This document shows, piece after piece, positions 9,699-19,105 of a DNA stretch of 64,000 bases; the stretch's first letter is position 1; each line of letters opens with the position of its first letter. The DNA comes from Victivallales bacterium. GTDB taxonomy: Bacteria; Verrucomicrobiota; Lentisphaeria; Oligosphaerales; Oligosphaeraceae. Made by a program: the position numbers and the translations under genes. Location: NCBI GenBank assembly GCA_017535315.1, contig JAFXUD010000034.1, positions 27,488 to 91,487 of the forward strand, in the 5' to 3' direction. Below the pieces are notes generated by a model. It was not told where the DNA came from and did not search any database. It was given only the letters and a program-made list of their open reading frames with translations.

Positions 9699-10274
9699 AT
9701 GGATATCGAAAAGGCATTGTTGGAAAGGCGTACCATTCGCCTCTATCAGCAGAAACCTGTTCCCGTGGAGGATTTGCGCTTCATGATTGATGCGGCACGC
9801 CAGACCTCATCGGCTTCAAATCTGCAGCGTCTGCGTTTCGTGGTGGCCACGTCGCCGTCAGTCGTCAATGAAATGCTGGCCAAAACGGCCTGGGCGGCTT
9901 TGGTCAAGCCGCGTCGCACGCCTGTTGCGGGGGAGACTGGCCCTGCAGCATTCATCGCCGTGACAGTTCCTGCTGGTTTCAACCACATTGTCGCCGCAGA
10001 TGCTGGGGCCGCCATCCAAAGTATGCAACTGGCGGCCTGGAGCAGGGGACTGGGATGCTGCTGGATTGCGTCCATTGACAAGGCTGCCATGAAGCAGATT
10101 CTCCGTGTGCCAGAGGAGAGGGAGGTCCTGTTTGTCGTTTCGGTAGGTTATCCTGCGGAAGCCCCCCGTTCAGAGGAGGTGCATTCCGTTGACCAGCTGG
10201 CCTACTATCTAGATGAAAGCAACCGTCTCCATGTCCCCAAATTGGCCTTGGAGGAAATCTCCGTCTGGATGTAG
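9699..10274 (+). CDS. nitroreductase-family flavoprotein
   Basis: 191 residues with the nitroreductase hallmarks: N-terminal ALLERRTIRLY (FMN phosphate-binding Arg pair), SASNLQ, DAGAAIQSMQLAAWSRGLGCCWI central helix, and a VVSVGYPAE C-terminal motif. Such enzymes bind FMN and reduce nitro, quinone or enone substrates with NAD(P)H; substrate cannot be inferred. It starts 15 bases after the AAA gene with an AAGGAG site, so it ends the operon, but its biochemical link to the pilus-like genes is unclear. Confidence 0.85.
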   Translation: MDIEKALLERRTIRLYQQKPVPVEDLRFMIDAARQTSSASNLQRLRFVVATSPSVVNEMLAKTAWAALVKPRRTPVAGETGPAAFIAVTVPAGFNHIVAADAGAAIQSMQLAAWSRGLGCCWIASIDKAAMKQILRVPEEREVLFVVSVGYPAEAPRSEEVHSVDQLAYYLDESNRLHVPKLALEEISVWM

Positions 10275-10290
10275 TTTTGAAGGGAGACAA

Positions 10291-10318
10291 TTGTTTTTTT
10301 GTGCGGGTGAAATATATT
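10291..10318 (+). promoter_or_regulatory. candidate sigma-70 promoter for the cyclophilin gene
   Basis: TTGTTT, 16 bases, TATATT, about 30 bases upstream of the 10349 start and just after the nitroreductase stop. A fair consensus match only. Confidence 0.4.
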
Positions 10319-10348
10319 AGAGAATCATTCATTTAGTATAGGAGTATT

Positions 10349-11062
10349 ATGATGAAAAAGAGTGTTCTGTTATTGTTTGTCTTGTTTGTTGCATCTGCGT
10401 TTTGCGGTCAGGTGAAGTTGATCAATGGCCAGAGTTATGAAGGTGAAGTCAAGCAGGTCAACCAGGTCCTTACCGTCATCAAGGACGGAGCTGTGTTCCA
10501 GTTCCCGATGCGGGAAGTGGCTGAGATAGACGGAAAGGCGGTCGAACGCGAGGCAAATCCAGTGGCACGGATCGCCACCAGCAAGGGGGATATTTTCGTG
10601 GAGTTGTTTGAGGATGATGCTCCGAACACGGTTGCCAATTTCATCGAATTGGCGGAAAAGGGGTTCTATAAAGGCCACGCCTTCCACCGTGTCATCAAAG
10701 GGTTTATGGCGCAGGGTGGATGCCCTAACTCCAAGCGTGGTGCTGTCGGCAGGCCTGGAACAGGCGGGCCTGGCTATGCCTTTGACGATGAGATATCTTC
10801 TCGCCACCATGACAGCCGTGGCATCCTCTCAATGGCCAATTCGGGGAAGAATACCAATGGCAGCCAGTTCTTCATCTGCTTCGCGGCTACTCCTTGGCTT
10901 GACGGCAAGCACACGGTCTTTGGCAAGGTGACCAAGGGGATGGAGGTTCTGGATAAGCTGGAGGCTATTGCAGGCGGAGAGGACAAGCCCAAGGAGGAGG
11001 TTCGCTTCAACGTTGAGATCATCTCCAAGCGCAATCACGAATACAAGGTCAAGAAGAATTGA
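10349..11062 (+). CDS. secreted cyclophilin-type peptidyl-prolyl isomerase
   Basis: 237 residues: signal peptide ([17 protein letters not shown]), a small N-terminal beta domain ([20 protein letters not shown], about 20-70), then a cyclophilin domain from about residue 75. Signatures are [32 protein letters not shown] near 113 and TNGSQFFI near 169. It catalyses cis-trans isomerisation of prolyl bonds, in the periplasm given the signal peptide. The strong GGAG site precedes ATG 10349; an adjacent ATG at 10352 is equivalent. The N-terminal add-on domain is unusual for a small bacterial cyclophilin. Confidence 0.88.
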   Translation: MMKKSVLLLFVLFVASAFCGQVKLINGQSYEGEVKQVNQVLTVIKDGAVFQFPMREVAEIDGKAVEREANPVARIATSKGDIFVELFEDDAPNTVANFIELAEKGFYKGHAFHRVIKGFMAQGGCPNSKRGAVGRPGTGGPGYAFDDEISSRHHDSRGILSMANSGKNTNGSQFFICFAATPWLDGKHTVFGKVTKGMEVLDKLEAIAGGEDKPKEEVRFNVEIISKRNHEYKVKKN

Positions 11063-11100
11063 TTGTGGCAATGATATTCAAACAGGGAATAACAGTGCGA

Positions 11101-13512
11101 ATGAAGAAGATTGTGCTTGCCTTGGCATTGCTATCCTCTCCCTTTGTGCTTGTTTCCTGTCTTTCAACTGGCATGCCGCCAGGTTTCCGCAAGATCAATA
11201 GTCATGCCAGGGCCGCATACTCGGCGGATGTCAGCGACAGGGTGGTGTTTTCTGTTTTGACTTGGTACGGGCATGAGTACGGTCCACAGATGTCAGCAGA
11301 TGTCCGTATGGGCTATGACGAGCAGTTGAAGGCGACCAACGAGAGTCTTTTCCGAGCTTGGTCAAAAGATGTTTTGGCGTCTTGTTCGCCGTTGGTTCGC
11401 CTGAGCAATTCCAGCATTGAGCTGGTTCCAGGTTGCTTTACACAGACGGCAGAGGTCGATAACAACCTGTCGAAACTGAAGTTGCTGCGTGAACTTGTGG
11501 ATGTCCCGCTTGCGTTTGACATCCCCGTTGAAAGTTGCTTGAGTACAGATATCTGGAAAGGTTCAAAGGGTGCGTTCAGAGAGCAGTTTGTTCTCTGGGC
11601 AAACTCCAAAAAGCAGATAACAGTTCCTGACATCGAGGGATTTGACAGGGAGGCTTTCAAGGAGACGCTTGACAAGCTGAAGCTGGTAGTGGAGAACCGC
11701 AAGAAGGTTCTGGCATATTTGGATGCGTTCAGTAAAGCCAAGATGGAAAGCGCCGCCGATTGGAAAAAGGCTTTGCAAGAGGCCACGGCCCTGAAGAATG
11801 CGCTACCAGAGGCAATTGCCTTCGATATCATCGGGGATACCTCGACCTTGATGGAGTTTGAACAGAAGACGGAAACCCTCCCATATGAGTATCTGAATGT
11901 CTCCTTGAAGGGAATCGCGCAGCAGCTTGACCAGGAAAAGGCGAGGTTGGCCAAGATTGAGCTCAGCACCGATGCTGGCACCTCGAATCTTCTGGAAAAA
12001 TGTGAAACAGAGATTTCGACCCTGCTTCAAGAGGTTTCCAATGACGAACGTTTTTCCCCTTCGCTTGCCAAACTTCAGAAGGAGCTTGAGGAGTTGGTGG
12101 CGATTTGTGCGGATTTCAGAAGCCAAGTTTGGAAGGACAGGCTGGATGCTCAGGTGAAGCAAGGCTTCTTCTGGGAGGCAAGCCTCCTTTTCAAGGAATT
12201 TTGGAATGAACTGGAAGCCAAAGCCAACAAGGAGTTTGAACTCTATTTCATGGTTTCCACCCAGGGGGATGTCCACAGGCATTTTGCCAGCATCCTTCGC
12301 GATAGGCTGCTTGAAAAGTATTATGACATCCTGCCTCTAGCCTTCAATGAGTACATGAAGAAGGCGGAAACGGCGGCAAACGTTCAGGGAAAATACGGCA
12401 TCAGCCTTGCATTTACAACCATGATCCGTGAAATGGCCACCATGCCTAAAGGTGTGGCTCTTTCCGAGGAGCTGACGCAGAAACTTGCCCAGGCGATGGA
12501 TCTTCGCAAAAAAATGGAGGACACCATACGCGAGAAGGTTTTACGCCGAACTATCTTTCTTTCAGACATGACATCTGCGACGCCAGGCATAGGACTGACC
12601 TATGGCAAGGACCTGGAGAATGAGTTGAAGGCGATGCTGGCCTCCTTCGGCATGGCACAGTTGGTTGTATTTCCAGAGCAGCCTGGAACAGCCTCCCAAT
12701 GGGACTACTTTACCTACGATGGACGCGTTGCCAATTTCGACGGCCAGGATATGACGGAACGTCAGACGACGCGTATGCTGCGCATGTTCGGGGAGAGCCG
12801 TCGCGTCGCGAACCCCTCATACGTCAAGGATGCGGGACGCGATGCCCCGCAGTCCCAGACGGCGACCATGAAGTACATTCAGGAAGAGTCCATGCGCATT
12901 ATCCATGTCAAGGAGTTGGAACGACAGGCGCATTTGAGGCTTTTCATGACAATTCGCGGTCCAGGCTTCAGCAATCGCATTGAAATCAATGAGTTTTACA
13001 AGAAAATCTTCTACATTGAGGAATCCCATCCATTTGCAGATTCCAAGGTGGTGAATCTCCATGAATACTATGACGCCATGAAGGTCGCCCCTGTGACACC
13101 TGAGCCTGAACTGCGATACGACCGAATCTGGACTCCTGGGGAGATACTGGATTGGGCACGCAGGGACAGCCTCAAGGTTGTTGCACTCAAACTTTTCTAT
13201 TATATTGACGGCTATCCGCTTTTCCTTGAGGACAAGGTGCGGAAACTCAAGTCCAATGCCGATGACATTTCCGAGGCCCTGGACTGCATGGCGCACCTTT
13301 ACATCCTCTGTCAGACAATTGACGTGGACAGTGACATCAGCAAATTCATCACGGCCAACGAGGCGCCTGTTGCCGCTTCGTATGTGAAAAGCCTTGAGCA
13401 ACTTCGCCGACAGCGCAAGAGAATATCCTCCATCAAGCAGCAGTCCCTCCCCAATATGCTGGAAATGACCGATATGCTGTTGCGGCAGTGGCTCGCCAAG
13501 AACGAGCAATAG
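11101..13512 (+). CDS. large predicted lipoprotein, unknown function
   Basis: 803 residues beginning with a lipoprotein signal (KKIVLALALLSSPFVLVSC); lipobox LVSC with the acylated Cys at residue 20. ATG 11101 is chosen because it places the signal correctly; the frame is open to a start at 11059, just inside the end of the cyclophilin gene. The remainder is helix-rich with repeated Glu/Lys/Leu segments, and I recognise no catalytic motif. Position after the PilMNOP/AAA genes and the cyclophilin suggests an envelope partner of the same system, but that is inference. Confidence 0.65.
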   Translation: MKKIVLALALLSSPFVLVSCLSTGMPPGFRKINSHARAAYSADVSDRVVFSVLTWYGHEYGPQMSADVRMGYDEQLKATNESLFRAWSKDVLASCSPLVRLSNSSIELVPGCFTQTAEVDNNLSKLKLLRELVDVPLAFDIPVESCLSTDIWKGSKGAFREQFVLWANSKKQITVPDIEGFDREAFKETLDKLKLVVENRKKVLAYLDAFSKAKMESAADWKKALQEATALKNALPEAIAFDIIGDTSTLMEFEQKTETLPYEYLNVSLKGIAQQLDQEKARLAKIELSTDAGTSNLLEKCETEISTLLQEVSNDERFSPSLAKLQKELEELVAICADFRSQVWKDRLDAQVKQGFFWEASLLFKEFWNELEAKANKEFELYFMVSTQGDVHRHFASILRDRLLEKYYDILPLAFNEYMKKAETAANVQGKYGISLAFTTMIREMATMPKGVALSEELTQKLAQAMDLRKKMEDTIREKVLRRTIFLSDMTSATPGIGLTYGKDLENELKAMLASFGMAQLVVFPEQPGTASQWDYFTYDGRVANFDGQDMTERQTTRMLRMFGESRRVANPSYVKDAGRDAPQSQTATMKYIQEESMRIIHVKELERQAHLRLFMTIRGPGFSNRIEINEFYKKIFYIEESHPFADSKVVNLHEYYDAMKVAPVTPEPELRYDRIWTPGEILDWARRDSLKVVALKLFYYIDGYPLFLEDKVRKLKSNADDISEALDCMAHLYILCQTIDVDSDISKFITANEAPVAASYVKSLEQLRRQRKRISSIKQQSLPNMLEMTDMLLRQWLAKNEQ

Positions 13513-14254
13513 AAGTGATTGCTTTTTTTTGGGGAAAAAACTTTCTGGAAAGCTGTAATAGATGACAAGATTACTGCGTGGCGGCTATTGTTTGCAATAA
13601 GATTCTATAAGGTTTCAGGCGTGCCCGATGAACACATATGAATGATTGGTTGTTCATTACGGAGAGGTTGTTTTCTCCAGTGTTAAGCTATTTTTCTTAG
13701 AAATAAGACATTAATCTGTTGCTATTTAGCATTCCGCCATCTGACCAACGCACTAATTTTAGTGTGCAGGACAGATTTATAGTATGCAGGACAGATGACC
13801 GAATACAAATCACCTCTTTCGACATTTTCGATACGGTCTCGGGTGGCGGGGGCTAAGGCCAGACGACTTTTTTCGCCTCGTGTCTGCAAGGCTTCTGGAA
13901 TAGCATCCCGATATCCCGCACGATGAGGAGATTGATTTGAAAAAGGCGGTTAACGTGGTAGTTTATTGGCGTTCTCGTTACGCTATTTCCCCCAGAAGGT
14001 AGTTTGCGGAGGCCGCGAAGTGGCAGCGCACGGAGTGCGCAACCATGCGTAACCCCAAAAAAGTGCCCGTAAGGGCGCGCAGCGTGGGGGAGGGATGCCC
14101 CCTGAACTTAACGCCCGCAAGGGCGCAACAAAAGACGTTGCAATTACCTACTCTCTTGGGGAACAAAGCGTTTCGTTAATGAAACCCCTATGAATGATAA
14201 TGTTATATTTCAGTTTCTCATGAACGAAAAATGATACAAAACAACGAGGTGAAT
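13513..14254. other. gene-free intergenic region with short repeats
   Basis: No convincing gene. It holds a direct repeat TGCAGGACAGAT twice near 13766-13797, a palindrome-rich stretch at about 13980-14120 (GCGCACGGAGTGCGC, GCCCGTAAGGGC), and a segment at 14113-14170 resembling the 3' end of the next gene. A GAGGAG site before a TTG near 13937 could start a peptide of about 21 residues, which I do not call. Confidence 0.5.
14113..14168 (+). repeat. partial duplicate of the 3' end of the DUF3795 gene
   Basis: The stretch CGCAAGGGCGCAACAAAA, ACGTTGC, CTCTTGGGGAACAAAG matches 14596-14643, inside the 3' end of the downstream gene, with a few substitutions and small indels. It may be a relic of a lost tandem gene copy, or a repeat that has been captured as coding sequence. 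Confidence 0.5.
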
Positions 14255-14668
14255 ATGAACGATTATATTGCTTGTTGCGGACTGGATTGCGAGGCTTGCG
14301 AAGCACGTATCGCGACTTTGAACAATGACGATGCACTGCGCAGGAAAGTCGCGAAATACTGGAGCGAACTGAACAAGGTGGAGATTACGCCTGAAATGAT
14401 CAACTGCACAGGCTGTCGCATACAAGGCGTGAAGACACCATATGCTAAATCACTTTGCCCAATTAGAAAGTGCTCCATGGAACATCACTACGAAACATGC
14501 GGAAACTGTGGTGAAATGATTACGTGTCCCAAAGTCGGCATGATTATTGGAAACAATTCAATGGCAAAGGATAATCTGAAAGCACAAGCTTCTGCCTGCA
14601 AAGGCGCAACAAAAACGTTGCCGTTGTGCTCTTTGGGAACAAAGAGTACTGATAACAACCGTCCTTGA
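14255..14668 (+). CDS. DUF3795 Cys-rich protein
   Basis: 137 residues with many cysteines, in the DUF3795 pattern: YIACCGLDCEACEARIA at the N-terminus, CTGCRIQG, CPIRKCSMEHHYETCGNCGE and a late CPKVG. The family is widespread in anaerobes and probably binds metal; function unknown. ATG 14255 has a GAGGTG site 4 bases upstream and is preferred to ATG 14231. The last 25 codons lie in a sequence that is duplicated upstream of the gene, so the native C-terminus may have been altered. Confidence 0.8.
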   Translation: MNDYIACCGLDCEACEARIATLNNDDALRRKVAKYWSELNKVEITPEMINCTGCRIQGVKTPYAKSLCPIRKCSMEHHYETCGNCGEMITCPKVGMIIGNNSMAKDNLKAQASACKGATKTLPLCSLGTKSTDNNRP

Positions 14669-14680
14669 AAGGGGAGAAAG

Positions 14681-17600
14681 ATGAAGAAGATTATTGTATG
14701 GCTGTTTCTAACTCTCTTTTTGCTGTCTGCTGGTGAGTTGCGTTTGCTGGATGCACGAAATTTGAGAATCCACTTTAACGGAATGGAAGTAATCTCCTCG
14801 GAGCGATGCAATGCGCTGGGAGAAAAAGGTTACGTTGACGCACCGCATTTCATGGAAGAGGAGATTGAAGGGGCCAGGGTTTTCAATGCATACGGCGAGG
14901 CGGGAAGTTTCAGGTATCGCCGTGAGATTTCCTGGAAAAACGGTGAGATCGAGGTGAGTGTCCAGACAGTTGCGCCGCCGTATTCCGAGAATATACCAGA
15001 AGAGGGAATTGGCTATAGCATGCTGCTTCCCTGGAAATCCCTTCAAGGCGCGAGTTTTGTGGCCGTAGTAGGGCGTGCACGAGCGACCAGTGAAATCCGA
15101 GGCGTCTTTGAAGACGACCGTATTGACGAATTGCTCAAAAACAAAATCCAGGCGTTGTTCATTTCTTTCAAAGAAGGGAATGTGGCGATTGACTGCAATC
15201 CACGAGGTATCAACTGCAGGGGAGATTACGGCCCCAATCATGTTGTGGGCTTGTGGAACGTTTCAAGGCGCGGGGATTTCCTTGAACTTGCCATCCCATA
15301 TACGCCCAAACTCTACGGCGGGGACAATGTGGGGAAAGTCGTGATCTACGAGGGAACCTCCGCAAGTTATGATATCAGGCATTCCCATCGGAAATACCCC
15401 TATTTCAGTCCTCTGCTCCCCGAACGGAACTACTCATTTGGCAAGATTCCCTGTGGAAAGGAATACACCCAGGCAGGTAGCCAGGTGTTTCAACCAGAGG
15501 CTGCTTTCGGGTGGAATCACAACAAGCAGTTCTCGTTTGAAACGTTTGGCGAGCGTGGGGCACTCTATGGGGGATTATTGGGTCAAGGGGCTAATTTCTT
15601 CCGCATGTCGTCACTGCGCAATGGCTTGTATCTATTGACAGTTGCCTGTTCTGCGGGGGAAAAGCTCATTGGTCCTTTTCGTCTGACCTGCAACGGAAAG
15701 ACCATTGCAGAAGACCTGACTGTCGAGGCGAACACGGTCAAGACCATCACGTTTTCTGCGTGGGTGGAAGAAGGCACCGCTGAAATAGGCTTCGAGGGCA
15801 ATGCCTGGTGCGTCTCCACGATTGGTGCGCAGTTGCTTCAGACCTGCCATGAAGACTATACCTTCAGGCGTGGCTTCTGGGTCAGTTCCCAGGCCCCGTC
15901 CCCATCCGTGATTCTCCGCAATGAACATTATGCGGAAGAGCCGCACTATGCTGTCAAAATCGACACAATTCCGCGTCATCCTTGGGGGCAGGAGATGGCC
16001 TCCCCTCTGAAACCTTATACCTTTCCGAGTTGCCATGCGGAATTCGACTCCCCTGGGGAGGATTGGCGTTATGAAGGCGATGTCACCTCCATTGGCGCAG
16101 GTAACCAGGGGTATCTGGGAGAGATTTCGGACGAGGTTTCGGCCAGGCGCATCATTGAGGAACTCAAGCAGACAAATGCCAAGGTTTTGATGTGCAATGG
16201 ACTTTTGAGCCGTCACACCTTCCCCGCGCAGCTGCCACGCGTTAAAAAGGCATTGCAGGAGTTTTCCAGAATGGCCCACGACAACGGAATGTTGATCATG
16301 GACCACATCGACTGCACACTTCTTTGGAACATGGATTCGGGCTTTCGCGTGTTGACCGAGGAGATGGCCATGCTCCAGATGAGCTTGGATACTCATCTTC
16401 CCGCCAGAGGCTACTGCATCGGCAATGAGGCGTTCATCAATAGATTTCTTGACAAGGTCGAAGAGTATGTGGTCGATTGCAAACTGGATGGAATTATGAT
16501 AGATGAACTATGCTATCACGACAGCATGTTCTGCGGCTGCGAGCACTGCCGAAGGCTCTTCTTCGAGGAGACTGGCTGGCGTCTGCCTTTGGATGAGACC
16601 AGCGAACACCTGTATAACCGTGATTCCATCCTGTGGCGCAAATGGAACGCCTGGCGCCAGAAGCGTGTCGGCGACATCTGGTTTGACCTCAAGACACGAA
16701 TGAAACGCCACAACAAACGCTTCGTCGGCATGGGCTACACGACGCACACTGGTTTGACGACCACATACGGTACCCTGAACCATGGCGTTGCCCTGGAGCA
16801 ATTGGCCCGCGGGTGGGACTACATCGGCACGGAAATCATGCCTCGCAACGTCTTTGCCGTCTATCGTGGAGTGGCGGCGTTTCGTCGTCTGAAAAACTAC
16901 TTCCACCACTCGATGGGACTTCCCGTCTTCGGCGAGGTCTATACATCTGGCGACAACTGGAATGTACTCTATTTCGGCTGGGCACTCAACAGTTTGAACG
17001 GGCAGTCTTCCTGGGGAATCAATGCCAGTGCTTCCGTACGCAAGGAGGGTGATGCTGATTTTATGAGGTTTACGGAAAAAGAAGGACGGATGAACCTTCG
17101 TCTGGCGAAGACGCAGAGCAAAGTCGCCACCTATTTTTCACCAATATGCAGGGACTGGCCGCAGTTCTGCTCATACATCGACGGTCTTCTTGGCGGCATA
17201 CAGATGATGAACGACATGCACCTTGAAGTGGATGTCCTGACGAATGTCAATTTCAACGCTGAACGTCTTTCCAAATATGACGTACTTCTCCTTGAAAACA
17301 CCCTTTGCATCTCGGACGAGGAGATTGCTGTCGCCCTCGCATTTGCGAAAGCGGGCGGGACGCTGGTTCTGACGCACCGTACGGGGATGAAAGACGGCAA
17401 CTGTATTGTCAGAAAGGAATGGCCTTTCAAGGAGTTGTTCAAAGGCTTGGAGCCAACCATGGGTAAAAACCGCCAGTATTCTCTGTTCGAGTTTGACGGC
17501 AAAAACTATGAATGCGAGGCACCTCTGTTGGGGGTGGCCGTTCGGAAGCCGAAAGGAAATCTCACAGTGAAAGGCAAGGCCCGCCTTGATGACAAGAGTT

Positions 17601-18112
17601 CTGAAGAAGCCATTTTTTATGAAACTGAATATGGAAAGGGGCGTCTCATCTATACACCTTTTGTCTTTGGACATTCCATCTGGAATGACGAGCAGATGGT
17701 TGGCACTGTTTTCAAAGGTGAGCGACGACCTGTTTGCGAAGCCCTTTTTCAGGCCGTTATAAGTGAATATGCTGGCAATTCCAATGCATGGGAGCCTGGT
17801 AATACACCTGAAGGGGTGCTGACAGGAGTATTTGACGTGTCTGGAAAGAGCGTCATTCATTTCTTGAACGCGACGGGTTCGAAAATCAAGAAAGGGGAGA
17901 TTGTTCCACCAAATCCGCCAGAAGATATGTTCCCTATGTTGCAGGATGACATCCGTTTTGCCATATTCAAGGAGAATGCTGCACAAGCCTATGCTGTTTC
18001 CCCCGACTTTTCTGGTCATCGCTCCCTTCAATTTGAAAGCAAAGATGGAAGAGTAAATGTGGTTTTGCCGAAAGAATTCCTGAAGTCATATACCATTGTT
18101 TATGTGGAATAG
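14681..18112 (+). CDS. secreted glycoside-hydrolase-like protein (TIM barrel)
   Basis: 1143 residues with an N-terminal signal peptide (KKIIVWLFLTLFLLSAG). The first 450 residues are beta-rich. The middle looks like a beta-galactosidase-type TIM barrel: GMLIMDHIDCTLLWN, then GIMIDELCYHDSMFCGCEHC near 600, where the Asp-Glu pair is a candidate catalytic position and Cys clusters sit beside it. The region near 860-960 (YDVLLLENTLCISDEE, AFAKAGGTLVLTHRTG) resembles the trimerisation/GATase-like domain of GH42 enzymes. No family is assigned with certainty; substrate unknown. It follows the DUF3795 gene by 12 bases with a GGGGAG site. Confidence 0.6.
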   Translation: MKKIIVWLFLTLFLLSAGELRLLDARNLRIHFNGMEVISSERCNALGEKGYVDAPHFMEEEIEGARVFNAYGEAGSFRYRREISWKNGEIEVSVQTVAPPYSENIPEEGIGYSMLLPWKSLQGASFVAVVGRARATSEIRGVFEDDRIDELLKNKIQALFISFKEGNVAIDCNPRGINCRGDYGPNHVVGLWNVSRRGDFLELAIPYTPKLYGGDNVGKVVIYEGTSASYDIRHSHRKYPYFSPLLPERNYSFGKIPCGKEYTQAGSQVFQPEAAFGWNHNKQFSFETFGERGALYGGLLGQGANFFRMSSLRNGLYLLTVACSAGEKLIGPFRLTCNGKTIAEDLTVEANTVKTITFSAWVEEGTAEIGFEGNAWCVSTIGAQLLQTCHEDYTFRRGFWVSSQAPSPSVILRNEHYAEEPHYAVKIDTIPRHPWGQEMASPLKPYTFPSCHAEFDSPGEDWRYEGDVTSIGAGNQGYLGEISDEVSARRIIEELKQTNAKVLMCNGLLSRHTFPAQLPRVKKALQEFSRMAHDNGMLIMDHIDCTLLWNMDSGFRVLTEEMAMLQMSLDTHLPARGYCIGNEAFINRFLDKVEEYVVDCKLDGIMIDELCYHDSMFCGCEHCRRLFFEETGWRLPLDETSEHLYNRDSILWRKWNAWRQKRVGDIWFDLKTRMKRHNKRFVGMGYTTHTGLTTTYGTLNHGVALEQLARGWDYIGTEIMPRNVFAVYRGVAAFRRLKNYFHHSMGLPVFGEVYTSGDNWNVLYFGWALNSLNGQSSWGINASASVRKEGDADFMRFTEKEGRMNLRLAKTQSKVATYFSPICRDWPQFCSYIDGLLGGIQMMNDMHLEVDVLTNVNFNAERLSKYDVLLLENTLCISDEEIAVALAFAKAGGTLVLTHRTGMKDGNCIVRKEWPFKELFKGLEPTMGKNRQYSLFEFDGKNYECEAPLLGVAVRKPKGNLTVKGKARLDDKSSEEAIFYETEYGKGRLIYTPFVFGHSIWNDEQMVGTVFKGERRPVCEALFQAVISEYAGNSNAWEPGNTPEGVLTGVFDVSGKSVIHFLNATGSKIKKGEIVPPNPPEDMFPMLQDDIRFAIFKENAAQAYAVSPDFSGHRSLQFESKDGRVNVVLPKEFLKSYTIVYVE

Positions 18113-18371
18113 TAGCTTTTTCCATTTTTTTCGCCTTTATAATGAACTGAACATTCTATTGATTCTAAAAATGAATTTTAATTGCAATAAAAGATTTATC
18201 CATAAAATTGTGTATTTTTCACGCATAAGTATATAGAAAAATGCAAAAAAAATAAAAAATGCAAGTCGTTGATTGGTAATTTCGGATAAACAATATATAT
18301 TAGCAACTCTTCAAAAAACATGTTATAAAAATTGAAAAGCATAAAAAAGGCTTAAACGAAAGTGAGGAGTT

Positions 18372-18845
18372 ATGAGCAAGATGAAGCGCGATGATTATGA
18401 TTTGGTTGCAATTGGTCAAAGAATGAAACTGGTTCGTGCCCGCCTGCGTAAAACACAGGCCCTGATGGCGCAGGATTTAGGGGTTTCTCTAAGTCATTAT
18501 TCCAAATTGGAAGTTGGCATTGGGGGAATGAGCCATGGGTTGATATATACCTTCTGCCGTCTGTTCGGTGTTTCTCAGGACTGGTTTTGCTTTGGCCAGG
18601 GTGAGACACCCGACCCCATTGACCCCGCCATCACCGATGAAGATGAGAAGAATCAGAAGAACAACGATAGAATCACTGACGAAATCCTTGAGAAGATTAT
18701 TGAACTAGCGCAAAATGAGGCTACAAATGAGTTGGCAAAGCAGATTGCCAATGCAACCCAAATTCCCAAAGCGCGTGCTCTTTCTATTTTGATTCGCGAA
18801 AAACTCCAATCGGAGGCAAAGGAATCTTCGGAAAGAAAAAACTGA
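18372..18845 (+). CDS. XRE-family HTH transcriptional regulator
   Basis: 157 residues. The N-terminal 75 residues form a Cro/CI-type helix-turn-helix (MKLVRARLRKTQALMAQDLGVSLSHYSKLEVG). A helical, Glu/Lys-rich C-terminal part (IADEILEKI-like, residues 95-157) probably mediates dimerisation. A GTGAGGAGTT site precedes the ATG. The roughly 260 bases upstream (18113-18371) are very A+T-rich and gene-free, suggesting a regulated promoter. Target genes are unknown; the neighbouring sugar-phosphate gene is a candidate. Confidence 0.85.
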   Translation: MSKMKRDDYDLVAIGQRMKLVRARLRKTQALMAQDLGVSLSHYSKLEVGIGGMSHGLIYTFCRLFGVSQDWFCFGQGETPDPIDPAITDEDEKNQKNNDRITDEILEKIIELAQNEATNELAKQIANATQIPKARALSILIREKLQSEAKESSERKN

Positions 18846-19105
18846 AATAATTGAGGTTATTTCAAAACTATTATCGAAGTGCTCGCCGATATGAACACAA
18901 TGGCGTTGACAACGTGTCCTAGCACTTTTTTTTTTATTCGAATATATATTTTGCATTGTAGTTTTGGAGATGTTTTTTGCGAATGGCGATGCGCATGCCT
19001 TCGTATGTGGGAGCCATTCGCGGAAACGCAGCCCAAAAGAACAATGCAGATGTATTCGAATTAGTTCAATTAAGTACTAGATAACATCAAGAAGGATTTC
19101 GCCAA

